Part shown: positions 46,235 through 54,673 of the stretch, piece by piece
Position numbering within the stretch: the first letter of the stretch is position 1
Layout: each line of letters begins with the position of its first letter
Source of the DNA: Rhabditophanes sp. KR3021
Lineage: Eukaryota > Nematoda > Chromadorea > Rhabditida > Alloionematidae
Direction of reading: 5' to 3'
Assembly: GCA_963281155.1 (NCBI GenBank)
Contig: CAUJLY010000002.1
Coordinates: 7,626,001-7,690,000 of the forward strand
DNA length: 64,000 nt
Program-made: the position numbers and the translations under genes
Notes under the pieces: model-generated
Told to the model about the DNA's origin: nothing
Databases searched by the model: none
Seen by the model: only the letters and a program-made list of their open reading frames with translations

Positions 46235-46495
46235 AGATAAGATAATTTATACTTTAGACCTGGGCAAGACCAAAAAAAACATCACACATCGGGTTTGTGG
46301 TGGTAGATGAGATTGTTGATTGGGAACTAATCTTGCATGTACTTTCTCCAATTGTTGCTTTTTTGACTCGTGATTGCGGTTGGATTGATTAACACGCCTT
46401 TGCTTTGATAAACATTTTATCAATGCCCAATCAACTTCACATCATTTGTTATCTTGTCTTGGATACGGCATTTCTGCATGATTATTTGTGATAAC
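46235..46495 (-). promoter_or_regulatory. Cluster of GATA-factor motifs upstream of ferritin
   Basis: At least five WGATAA-type sites in 260 bp on either strand: a double site AGATAAGATAA (46235-46245), TTGATAA (46405), its inverse TTATCAA (46417), an AGATAAC site near 46448 (minus strand) and TGATAAC near 46488. In C. elegans, intestinal GATA factors (ELT-2) acting through an iron-dependent element drive ftn-1 and ftn-2. The grouping here suggests a similar intestinal control region, but no complete element could be matched. Confidence 0.4.
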
Positions 46496-46728
46496 TTTTA
46501 ACAACACCTAAATCATTGGTAATAATGACCTAAATAGAAAGTTAATCATTGACGCTTGCAAAGTTGTTTCGTTATAAATAAAAAACAAGTAATAAGACGT
46601 TCCCAAACAGATTTGTTATCGCATGGCTTGGAATGTAGATGCTTTGACTGATTCAAAACACTTCTTAACAAGCCATTGCTTTTGTGGTGAAAATAAATTT
46701 TAATTTGGTTCAAATATTTTCTTCTAAA

Positions 46729-47094
46729 ATGGATAATGAAGTGAAGGAAGGACAGAATGAGACTGGACCAGCTGCTGTAAATGAAACGGGTAGGAATGTA
46801 GAAGTTGAAGCACCACCCACGAAGGAGGGAATAATCGTTGTGACATGGCAAAATGTCGGATCAGCCCCAAAATTAAAACGAACTCGTCGAGAATATTTGG
46901 CTACAACAACATTCCATGAGCTAATTAGAACGTTAAGGAACGCAATCAAACCGGAAGCTGGCAAAGGTGTTCACATTTATATTCATTCATTCAGTCCGAG
47001 TCCAGACACAACACTCGGCAATGTGATTAATTGCTTTTCTCCAGGCGAAACTCAGATAACTTTGCATTACTCTGTTGATCATGCTTTTGGTTGA
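46729..47094 (+). CDS. Autophagy protein ATG12
   Basis: Single-exon, 121 aa. ATG12 is a ubiquitin-like modifier conjugated to ATG5 by ATG7/ATG10; the conjugate acts as the E3 for ATG8/LC3 lipidation. An acidic, disordered N-terminal third (DNEVKEGQNETGPAA) precedes the ubiquitin fold, whose last part is diagnostic: HIYIHSFSPSPDTTLGNVIN, then CFSPGETQITLHYSVDHAFG. The last residue before the stop is the C-terminal Gly needed for conjugation, exposed without processing. The N-terminal half of the fold (VVTWQNVGSAPKLKR) is divergent from the vertebrate form. A downstream gene starts 244 bp later on the same strand and may be in an operon. The C. elegans orthologue is lgg-3. Confidence 0.88.
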   Translation: MDNEVKEGQNETGPAAVNETGRNVEVEAPPTKEGIIVVTWQNVGSAPKLKRTRREYLATTTFHELIRTLRNAIKPEAGKGVHIYIHSFSPSPDTTLGNVINCFSPGETQITLHYSVDHAFG

Positions 47095-47338
47095 GTGTTT
47101 ATTTAATTCTTTTTAATTATTTCTTTTTGGAATAAATTTATATATTCTTAATGTGTTTTTAGTTTCCTATCTTAATTTGGTTTCTTAAATATTTATTACT
47201 TTAATAGAGTAATGCTGATAAGCGTTTCCTTCTATATCCATAAGTATTCATTAGTTGTCCATATCATTCCAATCAGTACTGATACTTACTTATTCAGTTA
47301 CTTAACAATTGATTTTTAGAACAAATTTATTGCTGAAG

Positions 47339-47715
47339 ATGCTTGAAAAATATGTACCAGGATGTCATGAATGCGGAGAGGCATTTAAACAAAGCCTTGC
47401 CTATACGTACGATTCATGTCCTCATGTTGTTTGTGTGCCGTGTTACGAGAAAGCTCATAAAGTAAGGTTCAAGCATTGCTGTATATTAAATAAACTTTTC
47501 AGAATGGATGTGAATGTTGCAGTAAATGCGGTGTTGGGATGTTAAAAAATGCAAAAACAATCGAATTTGCACAAGCATCCACAGGGGTGGATCATTATAC
47601 TATTATTCCTGTAGATGAATTTAAAAGAATGCACATTGATCCTAATGAAAGTTTTGAAAAATTAAAGAAACGTATTTTTGGTCCGACTATGAGACATATT
47701 GAAAATCACACATAA
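47339..47715 (+). CDS. Small zinc-binding protein of unknown function
   Basis: Exons 47339-47461 and 47503-47715 (41-nt intron) give 111 aa. The N-terminal half has a dense set of paired cysteines: GCHECGEAF, SCPHVVCVPCYEKAH and NGCECCSKCGVGM, enough for two zinc sites in a RING- or B-box-like cross-brace. The order C-x2-C...C-P-H-x2-C-x2-C...C-x-C-C-x2-C does not match a family I can name. The C-terminal half is without cysteine (TIIPVDEFKRMHIDP, FEKLKKRIFGPTMRH) and may bind a partner. A TTTTTAG acceptor ends at 47319, 20 bp upstream of the ATG, which suits spliced-leader addition after the upstream ATG12 gene. Whether it is part of the same transcript is inferred. Confidence 0.6.
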
Positions 47716-47784
47716 TTAATCTTTTTAATAAATAGCACTTATTTGTTTTATCAATTTGCATAAAAGTACAATAAATGTAATTAA

Positions 47785-48765
47785 TTATAATTTTGAGACG
47801 GCAGTTCGTGATCTGGTAAGACATTCCTGGGCAATAGTGGCAATTAATTGACCATCTTGTGACCAAAAACGGCCCATTGTTAGGGCGCGTCCGTTATCTT
47901 AATTAAGTAGTTAAAAAGAATAACAATTTTTGTATTTACCTGCGATGGGTGAAGATGACTCATATAACAACCAATCGTTGACATTGATATCAGATTTGTG
48001 GAAGTAAATCAAGTGATTGAGGGAAGCTGCGTAGTCGCAAACATACCCGTTTGAGAGGTGGTTCTTGACGGCTGTTTCCATCGGGCAATAATCAGAGATA
48101 TATGCTATGTAAGCTTTCTGGTCGGTTTGGCTTGAGGGAATGGTGAATCGTGGTTTGATCCAGCAGTAATGGTTTTCGACGGTGGTTTGTCTGTCGACAA
48201 GAAGATAAATTTCAGGATAACATGGTCTTTTGATTGTAAAGTTGTCAATTCTTTTGTCTGCAAATTCAAGGAAGTTTCGTTGTATTGCGGTTAGATTTTT
48301 GTTTTGAAGAAATCTCAACACAGTTGGATATTCATCGTCTAATTGATGTGGTTTAGGAACTTTTGGAAAAGAGTGTGCATTGAAAATAGCTTTTTCATTA
48401 TCAATTCTAAAAGCAATTGAACATTCGCACAACAGTGTAGCTTCATGGTAAACGCGAACCATTCTATTTGAAAATTTAGGACCATCCATGGTTCTATTCA
48501 CTTTAAAATAAATTGGCTTAGTCGGGACTACACCACCAATAAAGTTCATATGAAAGGAATAACAATGAAATATATCATTAATTGTCTTGGATGCAGCTAT
48601 TATAGATTGGGCCATCAATTGTCCTCCATAAACACTCTTCTTCTCAACATTAGCATGAACTATATAGGCAACAAATACATCTTTGTCAGTAGTCTCATGC
48701 AACTGCTCAATCTGTTTGTAGCAATCGCCATTCAAAGGAAAAGTAATGACCAAGGTAGAAGTCAT
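47785..48765 (-). CDS. Peroxisomal acyl-CoA thioesterase (ACOT8/TesB type)
   Basis: Exons 47940-48765 and 47785-47897 (42-nt intron) give 312 aa, near ACOT8 (319). These double-hotdog enzymes hydrolyse acyl-CoAs in peroxisomes. The first hotdog domain has VYGGQLMAQSIIAASKTI and FHCYSFHMNFIGGVVPTKPI. The second has VCDYAASLNHLIYFHKSDI with the Asp-type catalytic neighbourhood, NVNDWLLYESSSPIAD, and the conserved RALTMGRFWSQDGQLIATIA. The protein ends in SKL, the canonical peroxisomal import signal, which is only seen if the 3' exon is joined. The gene is convergent with the zinc-binding protein, with just 69 bp between the two stop codons. Confidence 0.92.
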
Positions 48766-49580
48766 TGCTAAAATATGAACTTTATTCTCAGGTCAAAGCC
48801 TTTTATACAGGACTAAAATATCTTTTAATCAACTGCACGTTAGAATAGTGATTGCAATCAAATATTTGTATTTTACATTTTGAATAATAGTTGTCGTATA
48901 CGCGAATATATTATCATTATGACTATTGTTTTTTTGATTTTATGAATGATACAGGGTTGTTATCAAAAAAGATTGTTTAATGTCCATCAATAAAAATGAG
49001 AGTAATGGATTTTAAAAGGAATTAGAATACATAAGAATTTGGATATTTTTATCATATTTTAGAGATGATTTTATGAATATGGAAATCAATTTATAATGAA
49101 GACACTTCTTTCAAACTTGTTGCTTATGCATCTTATAATCAGTCCATCATCAATATCTTTCACAAAATATTTGGTGATTGTGTGCTTATTGGTTACAAAC
49201 TACTTTCTTTTGATATAAACAAACAGATAATTGCAAGGTCAAAGATATCGTTCAAAGATTACTTATCAATTTTAACTATTTTTAGTTAAATTATGACAGA
49301 TTTGTACATCTAATTTGGTTAGTTACTTCGAATGTAATTATGCTAATTCAAGCTAAATGATGAAGTCTTTATTGAGAAAGGAAATAAAAAGAGATTTTAC
49401 AAAGAAAAAACACGCGGAAGTAGTAAATATTTATTGTGTATATGTAATAATTAAATTAGTATTTTGAATTATAATTGTTTTGGAAAAAAGTTAATATTTA
49501 AAAGCACGATCTCTATAACACATGACATTGAACGTCAGCGTGTTTGGTAATCTAAACTGTTACACAAATTCTGTTCATGT
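48766..49580. other. Intergenic with one open frame lacking a start
   Basis: On the plus strand near 49076-49285 a 70-codon frame without ATG reads protein-like (for example FKLVAYASYNQSIINIFHKI). It could be a remnant exon. Nothing else recognised. Confidence 0.3.
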
Positions 49581-49844
49581 TCAACGTATGTTCCCAAAAT
49601 GATACTCCATGTTAGGGTTTTTATCGCCAGGCAAGTTGTTTCTGGATAATAGCATTTGCCTAAATGTATCGACATGAATAGGTGGTGAAAAGGCGACAGA
49701 TAACCGTTTATTTAATATTGGGTCGAAAGCCATTATGTACAAATAAATAACAAAATAGTGATTTCTTACAATCTGATCTAACAATTTAAGTAATACAAAA
49801 AGCGATCGTAACTTTATAAACCTTTTATTTTGGAATAAAGGCAT
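49581..49844 (-). CDS. Unrecognised 87-codon open frame
   Basis: ATG-initiated frame of 87 codons. A second, internal Met at 49733 would give 50 aa (MAFDPILNKRLSVAFSPPIH then VDTFRQMLLSRNNLPGDKNP). The last 50 residues look more like real protein than the first 37, which are AT-driven. No signal peptide, domain or neighbour supports a function. It may be the last exon of a degraded gene. Confidence 0.25.
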   Translation of the reverse strand: MPLFQNKRFIKLRSLFVLLKLLDQIVRNHYFVIYLYIMAFDPILNKRLSVAFSPPIHVDTFRQMLLSRNNLPGDKNPNMEYHFGNIR

Positions 49845-49905
49845 TTAAAGGTGATGTAAATATAGACAAAACTTTTAGTGCAAGATGGCATAAATAAAAA
49901 GTAAT

Positions 49906-50143
49906 TTATTTATTGGAATTCTCAACATAATCATTGGCTTTCTTTGGATTGATAGTATCTGATCCTTCATCCCAATTAGCTGGGTAAACTAAAAAAGAAC
50001 AGTAAAAGAATATATTAATTTATAATAACATACCTTCATCGTGTTTTTCAACAAATTGGAAGGCATTGAGAAGACGAAGAGTTTCAGTAACACTTCTTTC
50101 AATTTCAACGTGGGTAGCGTCAAAAGATGCGTGTTTAAATTGA
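49906..50143 (-). pseudogene. 3' fragment of a 2-Cys peroxiredoxin
   Basis: Two exons with a working-looking intron (50034-50143 and 49906-49988; GTATGT to TTTTTTAG) encode the C-terminal part of a typical 2-Cys peroxiredoxin: EIERSVTETLRLLNAFQFVE, KHDE, then across the intron VYPANWDEGSDTINPKKAND. In functional enzymes the block reads VCPA-W, where the Cys is the resolving cysteine; here it is Tyr. The upstream exons with the peroxidatic cysteine are missing: sequence before FDATHVE runs into AT-rich DNA. It is a truncated copy, non-functional as a peroxidase. Confidence 0.75.
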
Positions 50144-50317
50144 CTATATATTTTATATATTATGTTGTTCAAGTATGTATTACTTTATCCAAAAATGAAT
50201 CAAGTAATTAAGCAACTGCTAATTTAAGAATTTTTTATCATGGCAAAAAATGAATAAGAATGTGATCTTGTAGGATTTATTTAAAAGGAATCATAAATAA
50301 TATTTAATGTTAAATAA

Positions 50318-50915
50318 TTAAAAATGGCTAATATCACCTTTTATATTCTCTTTTGTTTGTTCGTGCTTAAAAAAGTCCATTATTTTCCATATATGAACCT
50401 TAATTCGAAAAATTAAAAAAAGTATAAATAAAAAATTAATTGAAAGAACACAAAAATTAACATTTTCATACATTTTCATAGAATAAATTTCCATAGAGAT
50501 GATGTGTATTATTTCCGCTATAAACATAGGTAGTGAAAGGTAAACTGAAATCAACCACGCAAAGAAAGCTTTTACTCTATAAATATTGGATTCATTTATT
50601 AATTGAATTAACTTACTCATAAGTCCTTCCAGCATTTTCTTTTTTATTGTAAAAAAAGAAAAGTATTGCAATCAGTGACATAAAGATTAAAGCAGATACT
50701 ATAACATTGTAATAATAGTATCCAATAATTGAAATTGCAGGGATGTCTTTAGGAGGTTTGTATTCTATGAACGTTCCAAATAATAAAATAGGAATAAAAA
50801 AATTCAATCCAATGCCGAATTTTATAAACCTTCTGACTTGTTCTTTGCTAATAATAGGATCTTTTTCAGAAGTTTCTATTAAAGTTTCAGGTGAGCAATT
50901 AATTTTTATAGCCAT
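50318..50915 (-). CDS. Four-helix membrane protein of unknown function
   Basis: Exons 50617-50915 and 50318-50576 (40-nt intron, phase 2) give 185 aa. Four hydrophobic segments are evident: KFGIGLNFFIPILLFGTF (about 32-50), YYYNVIVSALIFMSLIAILF (about 67-90), FFAWLISVYLSLPMFIAEII (about 103-125) and FCVLSINFLFILFLIF (about 145-162). The N-terminus is polar with a basic RRFIK before helix 1; the C-terminus is polar and charged (KHEQTKENIKGD). The small loops and absence of a CCG motif or conserved cysteines argue against tetraspanins. Similar four-pass proteins of unknown role are numerous in nematodes. AT-rich codon use fits the accessory set. Confidence 0.6.
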
Positions 50916-51532
50916 CTTAAATAATTTTTAAGTAATAGTCTAAAATGAGGATTTGTTAAAGATAAAACAATAATAAAAAAGTATATTAAGATGGAGATCA
51001 AGTGGTTAAAAATAGTGCCAAGAATTGATTAAGTCTTGTGAAATTAACGTCTGCTAAAAACTTATTTATGTATACTGTTGTACATTTGAGCGGTTGCCTA
51101 TTTTGTGTAGTTCTACAACAGCTGCTAATTTAAGAAGAGGTCAGCTTATATACATATATTAGAACATATTTTTGTCATACGATAAATTGTGCATGGTTTT
51201 AAACAGCTCCTGGTTTATATCTTTCTATCATGGCAAAAATTAAGAGCAAAACAGAACAATATAACTTTATTTAATGTATTGAATGTCGATAAAAGCTAAT
51301 CTCTAATGCAACAACGATGGAAGTAGAATAATGAAAGAAGAAGTACAGTGGCCGTTGACTGCTACATACATTGCCACCGGCGAGCTAATGAAAATATACG
51401 ACTAATTTCAACCATTTAATTTAATATGAACAATTTTTTATTATGTGTATGATTTTATTGATGTGTACTTCCTAATATTTATCATAAAACATAAATTACA
51501 AGAAAGTTTATTCATAATTTAATCAAATTTTT
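50916..51532. other. Intergenic with small decayed pieces
   Basis: Two stretches, 50215-50260 and 51118-51250, share phrases (GCTAATTTAAGAA and TATCATGGCAAAA), suggesting an old local duplication. At 51330 a short plus-strand frame (MKEEVQWPLTATYIATGELM) stands out by its higher GC but stops after 24 codons. No gene. Confidence 0.3.
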
Positions 51533-51757
51533 TTACAACGTAATTACAATTTCTCCTAATTTGTTCACATTTGAATCTATAATAAGATCGTGGGCATCAG
51601 ACAATTGTTCTAATTCCATGGCATGTGATACTTTTGGTGAAATTTTCTTTTCTTCTAACAATTTTGTCAAGGCATTCCCTATTTGAATCCATTCTTCATC
51701 ACTAGTATGACCTAAACTAACTCCTGTAACAATACTCACAACATGACAGAATCGAAC
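51533..51757 (-). pseudogene. C-terminal fragment of a zinc-type alcohol dehydrogenase / quinone reductase (MDR)
   Basis: The frame ending at 51533 reads VSIVTGVSLGHTSDEEW, IGNALTKLLEEKKISPKV and MELEQLSDAHDLIIDSNVNK followed by LGEIVITL and the stop. This matches the end of medium-chain dehydrogenases, where the last helix and strand read approximately L..A.DAH.L...GKIVI. There is no start codon and no upstream exons, so it is a remnant. Confidence 0.6.
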
Positions 51758-51863
51758 ACAACAAACAAATAAAATTATTTTTTTACAAATTTATATGTTT
51801 TGTGTATTTTATGAAAACACGCAGAATAAATAAATTACAGAACAATTTCAAAAGAATGTTGGG

Positions 51864-51921
51864 TACAAACTTAATTAATAGTTTGCGCTGCTCGAAACGA
51901 GCGTTTTCATTTTGTGTGAAC
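51864..51921. repeat. Dispersed short repeat, copy 2
   Basis: Partner of 7125-7180. The right 29 bp (51893-51921) match with two differences. Here the left half includes a clean palindrome, CTCGAAACGAG. It sits inside an 83-codon minus-strand frame without ATG (51783-52034, containing LSQSGFIPEFAILQDLIVIP), which may be another coding remnant. Confidence 0.6.
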
Positions 51922-52107
51922 GTACTATGTGGATGAGGAATGACAATTAGATCCTGAAGAATGGCGAACTCTGGTATAAAGCCACTTTGAGATAAATGAC
52001 GAAGAAAGTGGTTGGATAAAAATAGTAAAAATTCAGTTTAAAGCAAAGACTTTATTGAAAAAATGTTTACAGTTAATATTATGTAGTAATAAGTGAATGG
52101 TTAGTAC

Positions 52108-53254
52108 TTACAAAAAATAAGGCGTAATAGATTTTGAAGGAATGACACGATGCTGATCTTCTACAGCATCAAAATATTTGACTTCCAGCTCCATATTATT
52201 TTTGACTTCCATGATGGAAGCCTGATTACCACATCGATAGCAATAATTAGGAGCCGACCAGACAGTACAAAGTTTGCCATCAAAAATTTGCTTGAACCCC
52301 TCATGAACCAACTGATGTGACCGGCAAATCAACTGAATATCATTGTCATGGCAAAATTGGTCGACAGGCTTCTTGCTGAAAATCCAACCTGCTCCTCGGG
52401 GATTAACATCAAACTCAATTGACATATCCTCCTCAGGATCTGACCATAAAATATCACAAAGCGGCCCTTCCATCGGTATTTCCTCCGCTCTGTCAAACCC
52501 ATACAACTGGTCGATGCATTTGATTTCAGGGGAAAGACCTCCATGGACGCAGAAAATGTTGTCATCTATAAGGGCGCCTATTGGCATGACGTTAAATACA
52601 TTTATGCAATAACCCCATACTCCGGAGTTTCCGTACTTTTGGAGACATTCATCGTAAAAGCCGTATTGTTGGGAGATTCTTGCGGACTCGTGGTTTCCTC
52701 GTATTAGGACTAGATTTTCGGGGTAACGAACGAAATGCAACAGCAAATATGTCAACACCTCAAGGGAGTAATATCCTCGATCCACGTAATCTCCCAAACA
52801 GACGTACCTTCCTTCTTTAATTGAGCCGCCAACTTCAAACAGCTTCATGACATCGTAAAATTGGCCTGAAGTATTTATATAATATTAAAAAAGGATAAAT
52901 AGATGCAAAGGTTTTGAACAAATAACTAAAACAACTCAATAAGTGTTGCTAAAATTTAATTTCAAAGTTACCATGTACGTCCCCACAAATCGTAACAGGA
53001 CTTTGCATTTTGACGACATTCGGCACCTTCTGGAACTTGTGAATTGCTAATTCACAAAGCGATTTCATCTCTTCTTCAGGGAGATATTTGCAATCTTGTA
53101 CCAACTCTATCCACCTTTCTAGGTTTACATTTTTTATCTTGTGTTGATCCAGTCCGGAGACTGGTTTTGTGGCAGGTTTACTGAGGGAGAGACTGGTGAT
53201 AATGCCACTCACAAAGTCCTCTACATTTTCTTCTTCATACCGATGAAAGGCCAT
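52108..53254 (-). CDS. PP2A-family protein phosphatase, PP6-like catalytic subunit
   Basis: Exons 52972-53254 and 52108-52865 give 346 aa. All metal-binding motifs of PPP phosphatases are intact: VTICGDVHG, YVCLGDYVDRGYYS, VLIRGNHESARI, FCVHGGLSP, ILWSDPEED, LICRSHQLVHEGF and WSAPNYCYRCGN. The C-terminus, SITPYFL, matches the PP6 tail TTPYFL more than PP2A (PDYFL) or PP4. PP6 acts with SAPS subunits in mitotic and DNA-damage pathways. There is a non-catalytic N-terminal extension of about 45 residues relative to the human enzyme. The sequence is more divergent than usual for this slow family. TTTCCTTGCAG lies directly before the ATG, and GrpE ends 166 bp upstream, so it is probably the downstream gene of an operon. 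Confidence 0.9.
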
Positions 53255-53420
53255 CTGCAAGGAAACGTAGGTTGATAATTAAAAGAGAACAAATAAAGAT
53301 GTAAATAACGAGATGATTTAAACATATTAAGACAAAACAAAAGCTCTTTTTTACTAATTCATTTCTAATAAAAAGTTTTATATTAAAACACAAAATCAAC
53401 AAAGGGTTCCCTATTTTTGA

Positions 53421-54198
53421 TTAATCCGATGCAACAACACCCACTTGAGCAGCTCTGATAGGTCTTCCGTGGAGAGAGTATCCAATTTTAGCGACTTGAT
53501 CGATGTGGTCTGCTCCAACTTTGGCATATTCTTTAGGGACTTGGAAGACGGCTTCGTGGATGGATGGATCGAATTTGGCACCCTGTGGATTGATAGGAAC
53601 GAGGCCGTGCTTCGCGAATGTTTTAAGGAGGACTGTTTTGGTCATCGTGATACCGTCGTGCAATTGTTTCACATTTTTGTCTGTGTCCACTTTGTCTTTG
53701 GGGCAAGCATCGATTGCTAGGTTAAGGATGTCAGCTACTTCCAGTAAATCCTTGCAAAAGCCTTGAATGGCGAATATCTTGGCGTCTTCTGTTAGACGCA
53801 TTCCTCTTTTACGGACATTTTCTGTTTCCGCCACACTTCTCAGATATTTATCCTTAAAAGAAGCATAAATAGCAGGTACAAATAGTTAAACTTACTTTCA
53901 TCTCGACTATTTCTTTTAAAACAGCATCATACTCTGCTCCAATGACTTGAAGGGCGCCTTCTGGGATGACGGTTTTGTCTTCAGCAGTTAATTGGTCTTT
54001 GACAGACTTAATGTATTGTTCAGCGCTTTTCCGTTTTCCATCTTCATTAATAACAAAATTGAATGGAGGGCTTTCTCCGTTTTCCGGCTTAGGTGTGGTC
54101 GAGAATGGCGATGTATTGTGTACAAGTTTCCCAGGCGAACACAAAACTCTTGCCATGGTAAGTGATCTAGGCATTTTGGAGACAACTGCCAGCAACAT
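53421..54198 (-). CDS. Mitochondrial GrpE nucleotide exchange factor
   Basis: Exons 53896-54198 and 53421-53852 (43-nt intron) give 244 aa. GrpE releases ADP from mitochondrial Hsp70, driving import and folding. Residues 1-40 form a basic, hydroxylated presequence (MLLAVVSKMPRSLTMARVLC). Next is the dimerising long helix (LKEIVEMKDKYLRSVAETEN then VRKRGMRLTEDAK), the four-helix bundle (GFCKDLLEVADILNLAI) and the beta domain ending in the GrpE signature GYSLHGRPIRAAQVGV, with the conserved PxxHEAV as FDPSIHEAVFQV. It is upstream of the PP6-like gene on the same strand and shares a short divergent promoter with the RecQ helicase. Confidence 0.95.
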
Positions 54199-54673
54199 TC
54201 TTTAACTACCTAGAATGGATATAGTCAAATGATTTCAAAATATAAAATATTCATACTATTTAATCGATGTAAAGACATATAACCCCAACTAAATGATACG
54301 AAATTAAGACATTTGGTTTCGTACCAAAATGGTAATTAGTTGACTTAAAACCTGTTCAGTTCAACAATTTAACAGACAAAAAGGTACTTTGCCAAATAAA
54401 CTGTTTTTTGTTATTGTTTTTGGTTTATCAAATTTGTTGGGAAGTGTGGTGTTAATAAATTAAAATTTTTTTAATAATCATCAAGAAAATGCCTAATAGG
54501 TTTGAGGCAAATGAACGAGGCAATAAAAAGGAATGGGATGGGCAAAAAACAACTTCCAATGCAAGTGTACATCTCGATTGGAAATTGGAATTGTGCAGTA
54601 TGGTTTTTTGAGCAGACCAAATGTTGCTTAATTTAACTTGACTAACTTTTTAATTTGGCGCTCTTTATTTTGG
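54199..54673. promoter_or_regulatory. Divergent promoter of GrpE and RecQ helicase
   Basis: 475 bp separate the two start codons. No clear TATA box at either end and no other gene. The region is presumably bidirectional. Confidence 0.45.
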
